A DNA stretch of 64,000 nucleotides from Ostrinia nubilalis (taxonomy: Eukaryota > Arthropoda > Insecta > Lepidoptera > Crambidae), in assembly GCF_963855985.1 (NCBI RefSeq), contig NC_087109.1, positions 8,762,001 to 8,826,000 on the forward strand. Reading direction: 5' to 3'. The position numbers and the translations under genes are program-made. The notes under the pieces are model-generated. The model ran no database searches. It was not told where the DNA came from and saw only the letters and a program-made list of their open reading frames with translations. Below, piece after piece: positions 11,653 through 23,039 of the stretch. How positions within the stretch are numbered: the first letter of the stretch is position 1; every line of letters begins with the position of its first letter.

Positions 11653-12843
11653 GTAAGTCCTTGCACATTTTCATTAATTCGCACGCATTTCATTGACTAC
11701 ATTTACTGTTAAATATCAATTGACTTCTCCTAATTGTAAAACGAACGCTTCGGTCTTTTCTAACCCAATGTTACTATAATTATTATGAAATCGGAGCTCT
11801 GTCCTCGTCATTCCTCTAAAAGTCTCGTCTATAGCTGTGGGTCTGACCTAAAAATATACTACTTTATGTAAAGAAAACTGTCTTTTGTTAGCCTAAAACA
11901 TTTGTTCAAACAAATTGCCTGATTCACAGCACAACCGTGTGAAATCTAAACTGACGTCACTTTCAGTATGATACGATCGGACATGTTGTAAAATTGCCTT
12001 TAACTTCAAGGAAATTATACTTATTAACGTCGTACATAATGACTCTGCTCATTTCTTTGGTTTTGGCGCATTTATATGGTATTTATTTTTAGAATATTAT
12101 GTTTATCTGATCAGTCTATGAACTGTAATACTCATATCTTCCATAGCATAGCAATTTAATTATGTATTATTAGTCTACTGAACAAAAAAAAATCCATTAA
12201 CATACTGTACATGGGTTCGACATGCCCCAGTTGACCTTTGACCTTTTCAACAATCAGTCCTGAATATGACCAATTGCTCTGATTGTCTCCCTACCATGAG
12301 GAAATAAAAAGTAGTTGATTGAACAGCTTGTTGTTTTAATAAGACTAATGCTATAATAATACTTAATATTGCAAAAATATCAAGGAATTTCATGTATTCT
12401 TTAGATTTGTTAAATACCATAAAATTATATCATTTTAGAGGCTTTCTAAACATCTTTAGTAAATTTTAAATTACTGTATTCATCTGACTATATTATTATC
12501 AAGATAATGAAGGTCCTAATTTAGTAAATAGTTCACTAAATTGCCATCATTATCTGCTGTATTTATTATTATCTATTTATACTAATAGCTTTCATATTGA
12601 GTAAATTGAACAACGTTACGCATAATAGTTATGTACTCTGTGATAAAAAGAAGTTTAAATACTCTATTACCATAGTAAAACCAGACACATTTTCAAATAG
12701 TAATTTTTAAGATAATTATTTTACATTATAAGCAAGCTACATAAATAATATTTGAAATGTAACAGCGTGTTTTAAAATAATACATTCCAATTATTATAAA
12801 TCTTGTTCAAATTCTTGAATTTACTGAAGCAAAACATAGCTTG

Positions 12844-12963
12844 TTAAAGGTATACTCACATTGATATGTAGCGTGTGCAGCCGTATGACATTTGTATGAG
12901 ACAGAAGTCGTATACAAATATCATTAGCTCTGCACACTACATAGCAATGTAAATATACCTTAA
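12844..12963. mobile_element. TTAA-flanked 120-bp MITE / long hairpin
   Basis: TTAA stands at both ends (12844-12847 and 12960-12963) around an imperfect inverted repeat: AGGTATACTCACATTGATAT… pairs with the right end …GCAATGTAAATATACC. TTAA duplications are typical of piggyBac-type transposition. It lies in the 5' intron of the TAP26 gene, so its transcript could form a long hairpin. Confidence 0.6.
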
Positions 12964-13059
12964 TTATTATATTGCATGATTACACGTAATTATTTTGTCT
13001 CGTATTGTTATCAAACACGCTTTTCCATTTCTTTATAGGTGTGAAACGTTACATAAGCA

Positions 13060-13749
13060 ATGGAACATAAACGGGACTCTTTCTTCTTGAACAAGAATAA
13101 AGGCAACAGAAATGGCTTCGATAAGAAAAATGAAAAGAAGGGTGGTTTCAATAATAAACCTGAACATAAAGGTTTTAATAAGAAAAAAGAATTTAACAAC
13201 AAGCGACAAGAGCAGTTTGATAAGGGCCGTGGCATAGAAGAAGATTCAAATAAAGATGGTGAAAAGAAGCCATTCGATAAAAAGACCTACCGTCTAAAGA
13301 AGTACAGTAAGAAATACAAGTTGGACCAATGGGAAGAGCAACGGAAGAAGAAATTACTACGAGAATACCAGAAGGATCTGAAAAATGATGCATTAGTTGG
13401 TTCTTATAAACCAAAAGGTTTTGACGAAGATACCACTGACTCTGCTGAAGTAGGAAGATTTGTTAGACATCCAGACCTAATGGATAAAGTCAACGAAGAA
13501 AAAAACCCAAAGTTCACAAAAAAGGACCCATTTCAAAGGGCCAAAGAACAGTTCAACAAGGTCAAAGAAGAAAAAGCGCAGAAGCAGCAGGACATAGAAA
13601 ATGCTAAAGAAGAAAAGAAACAGAAGTTGCATGAATATAAAAAGAAAAAGCAAGAGAGATTTAAGAAGTTGAGCCGAAAAACTAAAAAAGGTCAGCCAGT
13701 TATGACTGGACGATTGGAGTTGCTTTTGGAAAAAATACAGAAAAATTAG
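13060..13749 (+). CDS. TAP26/CCDC59 homologue, rRNA-processing (Fyv7-like) protein
   Basis: A 229-aa single-exon ORF, starting 21 bases after a splice acceptor at 13038. The protein is extremely lysine-rich. The N-terminal ~75 residues are low-complexity with K, N, F and G. A coiled-coil-like charged helix covers about 160-210. The C-terminal signature RFKKLSRKTKKGQPVMTGRL followed by ELLLEKIQK is the conserved tail of thyroid transcription factor 1-associated protein 26 (CCDC59) and yeast Fyv7 (rRNA_processing family). Fyv7 acts in 18S rRNA maturation in the nucleolus, and the basic composition fits a nucleolar role here. Length is close to the family's usual ~200-240 aa. No breaks are visible. 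AATAAA at 14246 probably ends the transcript. Confidence 0.85.
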   Translation: MEHKRDSFFLNKNKGNRNGFDKKNEKKGGFNNKPEHKGFNKKKEFNNKRQEQFDKGRGIEEDSNKDGEKKPFDKKTYRLKKYSKKYKLDQWEEQRKKKLLREYQKDLKNDALVGSYKPKGFDEDTTDSAEVGRFVRHPDLMDKVNEEKNPKFTKKDPFQRAKEQFNKVKEEKAQKQQDIENAKEEKKQKLHEYKKKKQERFKKLSRKTKKGQPVMTGRLELLLEKIQKN

Positions 13750-14245
13750 ATGAATAGGTAGCTAATGATTTTCTCATATAATGAGCTTGCATGTTATCTT
13801 ATCTGTATACCTAAGTATTCTAGATATGTATGTACTTAATGGAATGTAAACTAGCGAAATATTTGCTACTTATTGCCAGGTGTAATGTGAAACATGTTTC
13901 TTTTAATGAGTTTTGACATGCCAATTTGCATGTCTAATGTAACAGAGTTGAAAACCTTTTGTATGTTTATTTTCAATAATATCTATTGATAGCTTTTCAA
14001 AGATATGAACTTGGCATTCAATCTAGTTTTTTGTTAGTAACTATATGGTTTGCTCAAGTACCTATGTTTTTTTTTGTTATCTTTAAGTAGATACAGTGCC
14101 TCTTTTACAAGTGTTAAAGTTTCAAATTCATCTGTTAAATTGAAATTGTGAGTAAAAATATTGTTTTTATACTAAGTTGTGATGAATATGAAGTTATTTC
14201 AATCTTTTTAGTCTGTTTTTAAGGAATTTTGTGTATCAGTAACGC

Positions 14246-14251
14246 AATAAA
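14246..14251 (+). terminator. Polyadenylation signal, TAP26 gene
   Basis: AATAAA about 500 bases after the TAP26 stop; a second AATAAA follows near 14298. These are the first canonical signals in the 3' region. Confidence 0.55.
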
Positions 14252-14299
14252 TATGCCGAAACGTGTACTGTGGTTAAAAGTAATCAAAAAATCAGTAAA

Positions 14300-17200
14300 T
14301 AAACTTTTTAATCTCAATATTTACTGAATTTTCCTTTTGCTAAGCCTCAACTTAAAATGATTTCTATTCCTAAATATATTTTCAGTAGCTTCTTCTTTTG
14401 TTGATGGCGATGGACTTGTGCTTTTTCGCCACTGAGGGCACACTGATTTCAGTAGCTTTGAAATCAATAAATTGGCAATCAATTTGCGACCTTATGACTT
14501 ATGCCACAGTGGCAATGAGGATTTATGACGTTATAACACTCCCTATGGGAGATTCGTTTTGTTAAGTCTTAAAAAGTATGTCAGTTGACTAGGGTATCTA
14601 CTAGATACTACCGTATATCTTCTGCACATCACAATGAAAAAGCCCAGCCCTCTTTTTTATTCTTCATATTATCAATGTTTTGAGATCATCTCGTGAACGC
14701 GTGCTAAAAGACTGGCGCCAGCAAAAAATGGCTACCACACTTGAGATAAAATTAATAAGCCACTCGATCCTGGTGACCCGGAACGGTGAGGGTCACGTTT
14801 TAATTTCTGATTGGGCCTACTGATACGGCACCGTCACTGCTGGTGCCCGTGATTATTGACGTAAACCACCAATTTTATCTCCACCAATGCTATTATTGTT
14901 TATTTACTTTTAATTAGGTATTAATTTAAATCGAGCATTGTTGTGTAGCGGTCAGCGTAGTAGCGTAAAGGCACTTCAATCTCGCAAGATTTGGTAAGAT
15001 ACAAATAATAAAAAAATCTATAGAGAAGACGCGATTCTAAAGGCTTTCGCTTTTCATTACGATATTACATCTCCCTAAGTATATTCTACGCGAAAGGATA
15101 ATATAAAAGAATAGGTGATAGGTGTTCCTTCTATCCAAAATCACGCACGCAATGGTCAATGGCAGACTCTGGGCCATTGACCATTGCGTGCGTGATCCCA
15201 ACCCAAAATCCTTTCAGGATTTCATAGAATAAACCACAACAACGCGCAAACGGATCTTGAGAGTTCACCCAAAATGTTGAATAGCTTTGAGCGTCTTTTA
15301 CTTCTTGTAAAATAAATTTAACTATTTAATCCACTTGGGTTAATTTTTATGATGATTACTTAGTTATCGGTCCATAAAAGCACCTTTTTAGAAGAAGAAG
15401 AAGGAAGGAGGGTATTTGGTAATGCATCAGAAGTTCAAAAATTTTTCTGCACACGTTTTCCTCAGCACTTAAGCTTCTTACTGGGGGACTATACACCTGC
15501 AGTAAATATTATTGATCTCCTGCAGTTTGCTCGTACACATGGCTTATCTGAACCCTCGTTTATGGGTTACACACGTGTCCCGCTATCGGCCGTAACGCTG
15601 TTTGCTCTCCAATCTCTGCAGTAATTACATCTCATTAAGCTCAGCATCACGCATAAACTCGTGCTCCTAGTTTTATAGGGCTGCGACAAAATATCCACAG
15701 AGTTCTCGTAGACTGACTATCGGCCGATAGTTTAATAAATCAGCATGAGCAAGTGCACATAACTTCCTCATATAATTTTGAAGCCGACCAAACTATCAGC
15801 GGATATAAGCCTGTAGGTAGTCTATGGGGACTCTAAAGGATAAGGGCCAAAACAACTCTCTGGTCTGAACTTGTCTTGAAGACATATTGGTTCTGCCCTG
15901 TGATGGGTCTATTAAATGTTAATTTAACCAATCAAAAGCTTCAGATTGGATCAGTTTTGATTTCGTTTTGTAATACAGACTTGATTGATATCTGCGACGG
16001 ATTTCAATTTTAACAATTTACATACTTGAATATTAAGCAAGAACAAAAAATCCATCATAAGCCACTTTTGGCCATGATGATTCATTTGGTATATCACACA
16101 GACCACACAACCTGGTCTGTGCATCTGTGGTGTATCATCATCATCATCATCATGCCAGAACACTCGTCCTCTTTTGTGACTGTTTCTCTTGAAGTCATCA
16201 TCAATATAATGCCCATCAATCCTGAACATGACTGATATTATTCTTCATCCTCTTCTAATACACGCCGTTAAACTTGATGCTCCTATAGTTTGCGTAAATT
16301 TATCTCCTCGCTTCGCTGGAGGCGCCTCACGCTTGCCAACTCGCATCTGTGTGACTATAAATATTTTACGTTACATTCTTTATGTCTACTACTACAAGTT
16401 TTTAAGACACGCGTACTTGCTAATGATAAAATTAAGATCAAGAGAGAAATTCAAATCAGTAATTTAAATAAAACGGAAACCTCTTTTATTCCAACTATAG
16501 TGAGTCTAGTTTACAAAAGCAAGACAGGCTTAAAACTTAACATGCTGACCTTCCTTCAGACCGCCCTTATTCTTAATTTTAGAACGACTGCAGCTGTTAG
16601 ACTTTATATGCCGCTGCTTTACCTGTAATACTTCTGTCTTTACGTAGTTTCTGGAAAAAGGGGACATGTCCTCCATTTTTATAAACCAATGCCAAACCTT
16701 AATCAGTCACTTGGAAGCCTTCTCAGGCTCAGACAGCATAATATTTGCCATTCTGATCCCTTTACAACAGATCTCTTATCTTATTCCACGTAGGTAATAA
16801 ACTGAAATCCCCAGAGAATTGCTAGTAACTAAGGAAGATAGCTTCAAAAAAAAATCTGGTTGGCATGATTCAACATGACACTTTAGACATTTTCAAAATT
16901 TTATTTCTTTCTTTCTTCCTCAACTTTTTGTAAGTTTCATTATGAGGTCTTTACCTACCATTATTATATTTACTAGCGGCCGTCCGCGACTTCGTACGTG
17001 TGGACTCCGTTTTACTCCCTAAAGGGGTGGAGTTTCGTAAAATCCCTTAGTGAACACCTACGTTCTAAAAGGAACCTCCATGCAAAATTTCAGACTCCTA
17101 GCACTTGTAGTTTCTGAGATTTCTGCAAGCGTTTCTTTTTAATTTTCCTTGATAAAATTGATGCTAAAGAAATCATGCAGTACTAGTCACCCATACCTAT

Positions 17201-17753
17201 GGTTATCTGAGAGTTTACTCCATCAAAGGTCATCTGGTAATAGGGTCACTATTAATTATCCTAAAAAATAAGTAGGCGCGTGTCACGACATCGCACGCGC
17301 ATCGCATTATTATTATTATTAAAACATTCGCTAATTATGTTTGTATAGCCAGATAAGTGATAATGAATGCGGAGCCAATACAAATAAAGTGAAAATGTCG
17401 ACGCTAATGTAATCATATAAAAATGTAGACGAGTATTAAAGCAAATACATTGTTCACGGGCAAAATTTTTAAGTCTTTTACTGCGTTTAAAGTTAATACG
17501 CTGATAAGGAATAATATTCCATGTAGCTGTGGTAAATGTTAAGACTTTATGTAAATACAGCATGTCTTGTTCTGTCATATTATTATGAGCTTTAACACCC
17601 AGCCCAGGTGTTATATTTTATGACCTTTTATTACTTTATCTAGTTAAGATACGCTCGTTCAGTTAGATTTAGGTACCTCTTGTCGTTTTAAAAAGCAAGC
17701 ATAATAGTATCCTATTTCCTTGTCAATCGATTACTTAGTTTATCCTAGTTCAA
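14300..17753. other. Intergenic stretch
   Basis: No supportable gene. It holds a perfect hairpin at 15140-15196, a diverged inverted repeat with CTATCGGCCGATAG near 15705-15800, and a fragment of the CTAGCGGCCG…GACTTCGTACG repeat at 16975-17110 that recurs at 56540-57840. Short ORFs here lack family features. Confidence 0.5.
15140..15196. other. Perfect 24-bp hairpin with 9-base loop
   Basis: ATCACGCACGCAATGGTCAA…GGC at 15140-15163 is exactly complementary in reverse to 15173-15196, with loop AGACTCTGG. There are no mismatches in 24 pairs. It could be a small RNA precursor, a tiny fold-back insertion or a regulatory hairpin; nothing nearby decides. Confidence 0.9.
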
Positions 17754-17822
17754 TCAGCATCAAATAGTTCGTGACACCCAAAGTGGCCAAAAAGTTGACA
17801 ACACAACCTTATTCCAATTGTC

Positions 17823-19193
17823 ATGGTTCCAAGTTGTAGCTTCCAAAAGAACTACAAAGTGGAAATACCGCACAGGGAGGACTGGCTGAACAAACAAGTC
17901 ACCTGTGAGAAGGGCAGCCTTATATGGTTTACTGATGGCTCAAAAATGGGCCCTAACGTAGGCTTTGGCGTGTATGGAGAGCAGCCGAAGCTTAGGCTAT
18001 CTCAAAGCCTGAGCAAAAGACAATGCCGGAAATTGGCGTCTTTTTTTTTCGCGCGGCCATCGACCAAACTTTGTTTTTTGATTACAAAATAGTGTAATAA
18101 ACCAAACTTACTATGACATGTATACCTCTAAACTCAGTCTGAACTGAGTTACAAGCATTAGAAGTTTGATGATTTTCATACTAGATTTGCTTTTTGCGCG
18201 CAAAGTTTTGTAAGAAATTGCAACAAAATAGTGAGATTGTATGTGTAAACAAACAATACCATCCATTAAAGGCTCCAGACATCAATATGGAGCAGAATCA
18301 GCGCAATAAAAAAATAGCGCAATATTTTGTTGCAATTTCTTACAAAACTTGCGCACAAAAAGCAAATCTAGTATGAAAATCATCAAACTTCTAATGCTCG
18401 TAACTCAGTTCAGACTGAGTTTAGAGGTATACATGCCATATTAAGTTTGGTTTATTACACTATTTTGTAATCAAAAAACAAAGTTTGGTCGATGGCCGCG
18501 CGAAAAAAAAAAGACGCCACTTTCCATACTAAATCTGGCATTGCCATTTGCCTCTATCTTTCAGGCAGAAGTCTACGCCATTATTGAATGTGCGGAAGCT
18601 AACCTGCGAAAAAATTATGCCAACCACATAATTTACATTAACTCAGACAGTCAGGCCGCGCTGCTGGCCTTAAACTCCAACTTAATCACCTCAAAGTTGG
18701 TAGAAAACTGCATGAGTCGACTAAATTACTCTAGGAGAACGGAACAGTGACAGAGCCCTTTTGTGGCGTTCCCAAAAGTCTCGCTCGAATGACCCTGGAG
18801 AACATCTATTTAAACAAATCCTTTATGGCATGGTCAGACACGCCAGGATTAACTCATTCCAAAGCTCTCATAAAAGCCTATGATCGAAAAAGCTCTAAGC
18901 AGATCATAGGACTGAGTAGGACTAAAATGCGCATCTTAGTTCGAGCCCTCACTGGACACTGCAGCTTAAACAAGCACTTGTCCACTATGGGACTGTCCGA
19001 AACAAGAACGTGCAGGATGTGCCAAGAGGCAGATGAAACGCCACTACACATTCTCACGGACTGCGGACCTCTGATGCGCAAGCGGAGCTTACACCTGGGC
19101 AAACACATCCTAAGCCCACAAGATGTAAAACATATCGCCCCCCAAAAGATACTGCACTTCCTAATGGATGCAGGACTCGGAGGCGAACTGTAA
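17823..19193 (+). pseudogene. Non-LTR retrotransposon RNase H and zinc-knuckle C-terminus, interrupted
   Basis: The first part (17823-18017) holds IWFTDGSKMGPNVGFGVYG, the RNase H start with its first catalytic Asp. After the MITE (18018-18546) the frame resumes with FQAEVYAI, carrying the catalytic Glu, and INSDSQAAL, carrying a catalytic Asp. A frame break follows near 18735-18750. The last part ends with the C-x2-C-x7-H-x4-C zinc knuckle CRMCQEADETPLHILTDC and a stop at 19191. These are features of Jockey/R1/I-type LINE ORF2 ends. The reverse transcriptase and endonuclease are absent, so it is dead. Confidence 0.8.
18018..18546. mobile_element. Palindromic MITE, copy 2 (inside RNase H ORF)
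   Basis: About 529 bp, closely similar to the copy at 299-829, with the same termini. It interrupts an RNase H reading frame: removing it joins AGCAAA to TTTGCC and restores the frame (…SLSK then FASIFQAE…), which gives a precise empty site with no duplication. The flanks AAA and TTT match those of copy 3. Confidence 0.9.
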
Positions 19194-19644
19194 GGAAAAC
19201 AGCGGCGATCACAATAGATCGATAACGGTCGCAGTGATACTAGGACTTTATTGAACTAGAATAGCCGCTCAACACAAATAAAAAAATAAATAATATTCCA
19301 ATTGTAACAACGTGTTGCCAACTTTTTGGCTACATTGGGTGTCACGAACTATTTGATGCTGACTGTACCTGGTGAAAATCTACAATTTAGTTGTCTCTTA
19401 CATTGGCTAAAAGGTTTTCCCCGATTAGATGTTCTAAAGGTCAGTGGGTAGGGCTAGCTTTTAATTCAATTTCTAATCTAGCGGGCTATCAATTAGATCA
19501 AACGTTAGTGTGTTATCTTTACTAGAACGGACTGAGGGTAGTTCGTCGAACTAAACTGCCCTAGATAACTGGAGGTCACTAGAGTTTTCCATTGACTTCT
19601 AGTTCAACAAAATTAGATATCTTTGCAATTTTCTTCGGATTTTA

Positions 19645-19775
19645 CTGTCACCCCTCCCTCACTAATAATAAATTTTACACGCGCGTTGAACAGTGTTTAC
19701 TTTCCATACAAAATGATGTTTTGTATGGAAAAGTGTTCAAAAACCTTGTGACTTTTTATTAGTAAGGAGGTCAAT
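19645..19775. repeat. Imperfect palindrome, MITE-like
   Basis: CCTCCCTCACTAATAATAAA at the left pairs with TTTATTAGTAAGGAGG at the right, and the centre CATACAAAATGATG…TTTTGTATGG pairs as well. About 125 bp, noncoding. Confidence 0.55.
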
Positions 19776-20574
19776 GTTTAGTCATTTTGACCTTGTCTAG
19801 GCTTATTTAGTCTAGCATATCTACCAAGTTCCTGCCTCTCGTGTCATCACTCACTAGTAAACAAGATAGCGTAGGTCGAAGGTTGTTAGCACAGGTATCG
19901 AAGATATCGAAATTAATTACTTCGACAGAGTCAATTAACTTGAACTGTAACAATTTTTTTTTCAGTTTTCAAAGCTTACAAAAGCTAGAAGTTCTCTTTC
20001 TTGAACTTTAAAACTTCCATCCTATGGCTCTTCATACATTTCCTAGTATTTCTCGCGTTCCATCCAGTTCATTGGTTTCAGTATTAATTGAAGAAGCACA
20101 CATCAAAGCAATATCCGAGCTGGAATTGCGTTCAAATTGAGTTCAAAACGCGGGTGTAACATAATTCTAGAGTGGTTTTAGTTTGCTGCTCCTCCCTTTA
20201 TACTAGTGTTGGGCTTGAATCTAGTCTTTTAAGTTTGTATTTAAAGCTAGATCCGTTTTTGGAGAACTTTTCGAAACTCCCGGTTAAAATTGATCCCAAG
20301 ATCTGTATTTCAAGTCGATCCAATGTGAGAAAAACCTAATTAATCACAGAACTCTCAGAAATACATCTTTGTGTCGGTCATCACTTAATATAAACATTTC
20401 TATACGATCGACTCTTTTTACACTGGAGCGGCTTGTTCAGAAATCTATAAATGCAAAATTTACTAATGTTAGGTATTCTCTCCCATTGGACCACAATAAA
20501 ATTTATCAGTTGTCCGCAAAATTAAATCAGGTCGCACCGTTACAAAAAGGATTTATAGCACTTATGTCCTCACC

Positions 20575-21085
20575 ACTATCAACAACCCACCCACCTTCGA
20601 TCCTTCGCTATCGAGAGTCACGCGCAAGGGACCATCGCCCCCCCAGTAAACAGATACGGAGGTCGGAGGCCAAAGAAACAGGAAATTATGCAATTATAGC
20701 GCAAGCAGCAGAGAATTTTCGAACATATCATTATAACGACTCAAAATAAAAATAACAAGCATCTAAATTTAACGAGGATTGGTTCATTTCACACAAGAGA
20801 AGATTGCAAATTCAGAATACTTTCAATAAGGGCCACAAAAAGACCATAAGCTATTGATTCGAGTCTGCATTTTGGTCAGTTTGTTTCAAAAAGGATTCAA
20901 AAGACTAAGTCATCCCAACACTATTGTATCAACAACCCCACCCACCTTCGATCTTCGCTATCGAGTCACGCGCGAGGGACCGACGACCCGCCCCCCAGTA
21001 AACAGATACGGAGGTCGGAGGCCAACGATGCAGGAAACTAATGCAATTCTGGCGCATGCACGGAACATTCGCTTGTGTCAATTTG
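20575..21085 (+). repeat. Duplicated ~150-bp segment (direct repeat)
   Basis: CCACCTTCGATC…TCGCTATCGAG…CAGTAAACAGATACGGAGGT appears at ~20580-20735 and again at ~20930-21080 in the same orientation, with indels. The bases before each copy (caaaaaggat…) also match, so the unit is about 350 bp in tandem. No recognised coding similarity. Confidence 0.65.
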
Positions 21086-21611
21086 GCGACGAGAGTAGAA
21101 GGCTCTACCTACGTTTATGGTAGATACCATTCCTCCTATATTTAAATCCTTGCATCTGCAAGGATTTAAATATGGGAGTATTGAGAGTACATAATATGAT
21201 TAAATTACTAACTATTTTAAAATAATTACTTTGATGGTTCAGATGGTTTTGGTGGAATATGTAATGGAGGAGACAGGAATTTATTCATGATAGTTAAGAT
21301 TACTCTATGAATATGAGGTAAGTCTCTTTCTCACCCAAGAGTGCACATGCGATTTTTAACTAAGCATGCCCAGAAGTTTACTTGAACGCTTGAATTAAGA
21401 AGGTTAAAAGTTAATTGGTTTTCTTCTGATATTGCTAACGCTAACGGAGTCTCAAGAGACAGTGCACAACTTTAAACCGTCTTGTTTGAAAATTATAAAT
21501 AACTTGAAAAAATCGAACTGTCTAAGGCGGGAATTGAACCCACGACCGTCTAAAATTAATGTGGTACAAAAAGTATTAAATATATCAATGTGGAGAGTCT
21601 TACAAGTCTTT

Positions 21612-21695
21612 CATCATCATTTCAGCCACAGGACGTCCACTGCTGAACATAGGCCTCCCCCAATCACTTCCACATCGCACGGTTGGTAGCGGCCA
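21612..21695 (-). mobile_element. LINE 3' end, (ATG)n subfamily
   Basis: TCATCATCATTTCAGCCACA…ACTGCTGAACATAGGCCTCC marks a minus-oriented, extremely truncated copy. Just before it, at ~21520-21555, a tRNA-like B box (GGTTCAATTCCCGCC on the minus strand) may belong to a SINE. Confidence 0.7.
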
Positions 21696-21699
21696 TAAT

Positions 21700-22840
21700 G
21701 AGTATTTATGACCCTGTATTTTTGTTTTTAAATTTTATCTGTTATACGATAATAAATATTGTATAATAAGACTCGTCAACGATTTTTGTAGTAATAACGA
21801 GTTTATCTACTATGAACCGGAAAAACGTACATTTCAAACAAAATATTAGTTAGTTTTAATGAACTACTTTATTTCAGATAAAAAGTTGACTTAACCCTGA
21901 CTTTATGGTATTTATTTTCCTGTGACAAATACGTTTAAATCATTCGTAGTTTACTATCTGATTTACTGGGCTCGTTTCTTGGAAATCATAGACAAACAAT
22001 TTACACGCGACTATCGTATAAAGCTTTTAATGATAATGTGTAAACAATTGTTTGTTAGTTATTCTAATGTACGTTGTTTTGTCTAACTATCAAGGATTTA
22101 GTAATTACATTTTGGATTAAATCTTTGTTTGATTTATGGAGAGAAGAGCCTGAATAGGTGCACGCACACGATAGTTTTCTTATGCATTTCTCACTTTTAT
22201 TTTTTAATACGATTTTTAGCAAAGACTTATAAAAATGCGGTTAAATGCGTATGTGGCTCAGTTAGTTCTTTAGTCTAATTCGTATTATATTTTTAGTTAG
22301 ATGCACATACGGACGATACAAACAATCACTTTACTAAGAACTGTTATCGAAAAACAAATGAAAGATTGTTAGTATTTGGGTATGATGACATCAAGTGCAA
22401 CACCCTGATATTGACGAATTTTTATTTATTTAGATCATGACATTATTTAGATGATTGTCTAAGTATGTGTGATAATGATCTGATGATGATGATAAACAAT
22501 GTAAAAATAGCCTTCCATCGGTATTATTTCTATGAATTCAATGCATTTGCTTTTAAGTGATTTGTTTATTAATTATTATTACAACAGAAATGGATGACTA
22601 ATGGTGTAATTACGAGATGTTAATCATGGTACCTATTGTGGTGCCAAAATTTTAGCACTTTAAATTGAATCTGAGACTTACTAACATTCAGCACTCGGAT
22701 CGTGTGTGACAGTGTTATGACGCTGTAAAGCGGTTCACAGCGGTGTCATCCCCCTTACACAACGTTTCCATCTCGTGATGATAACTCATCCCGCGAATTT
22801 GCTGATAACACAATACATAAATACGTCGTCGTGCGCCCGC
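21700..22840. other. AT-rich intergenic stretch
   Basis: No gene, repeat boundary or conserved motif found. A long TSS-upstream region is possible if the ODC first exon at 22.85 kb is real. Confidence 0.4.
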
Positions 22841-23039
22841 CATTATCAGTTTGCCGCCAAACGGTTGACAAGTGACAGCTCTTGAGTTTTTTCTTTTTCA
22901 ATTTTTTCCTTATTTTCGGCCAGATCAGCGCGTCTGATCGGGACCCTCGTTGACGTTCGCAAGAAGGTCGAATATTAGCAACAACCGATCGGTTGTTGCT
23001 TAGAAGTTTATAAAAGCTTTGAGAATTACGCAATTAAGG
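22840..23039 (+). promoter_or_regulatory. Putative ODC promoter and first noncoding exon
   Basis: A local rise in GC with an initiator-like ATTATCAGTTTG near 22843 leads to an exon-like stretch ending in a strong donor (AATTAAGG then GTAAGT, exon end 23039). No protein-coding frame is evident. The next plus-strand exons with good borders are 29341-29480 and 29911-30286, the latter holding the ODC start, so this is the likeliest first exon of ODC. It includes a perfect 24-bp palindrome (22977-23000) and a second small hairpin, GATCAG…CTGATC (22923-22939). RNA evidence would be needed to join it to ODC. Confidence 0.45.
22977..23000. promoter_or_regulatory. Perfect 24-bp palindrome in putative 5' UTR
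   Basis: AGCAACAACCGA followed directly by its reverse complement. As RNA it would give a stable stem with almost no loop, or dimerise. ODC leaders in other animals are known to be structured and to limit translation; its relevance here is inference. Confidence 0.6.

Larger units (their letters stand above)
17754..19370. mobile_element. TIR-bounded element carrying a LINE-derived RNase H ORF
   Basis: Bases 17757-17822 (CAGCATCAAATAGTTCGTGA…) recur inverted at ~19290-19366 with a few differences, giving terminal inverted repeats of about 65 bp. Between them is the C-terminal part of a non-LTR retrotransposon polyprotein (RNase H plus zinc knuckle), itself split by a 529-bp MITE. A clear target duplication was not found. 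Either a DNA transposon captured retroelement coding sequence, or two MITE copies happen to flank it. Confidence 0.65.

Noticed and set aside
16026..16235. ORFs with poly-Ile or poly-Asp around 16135
   Set aside because: They are translations of a TCATCATCATCAT run, not a protein feature.
21520..21556. tRNA-like B box on the minus strand
   Set aside because: GGTTCAATTCCC is present, but no A box, anticodon arm or acceptor stem could be paired. More likely a SINE remnant.
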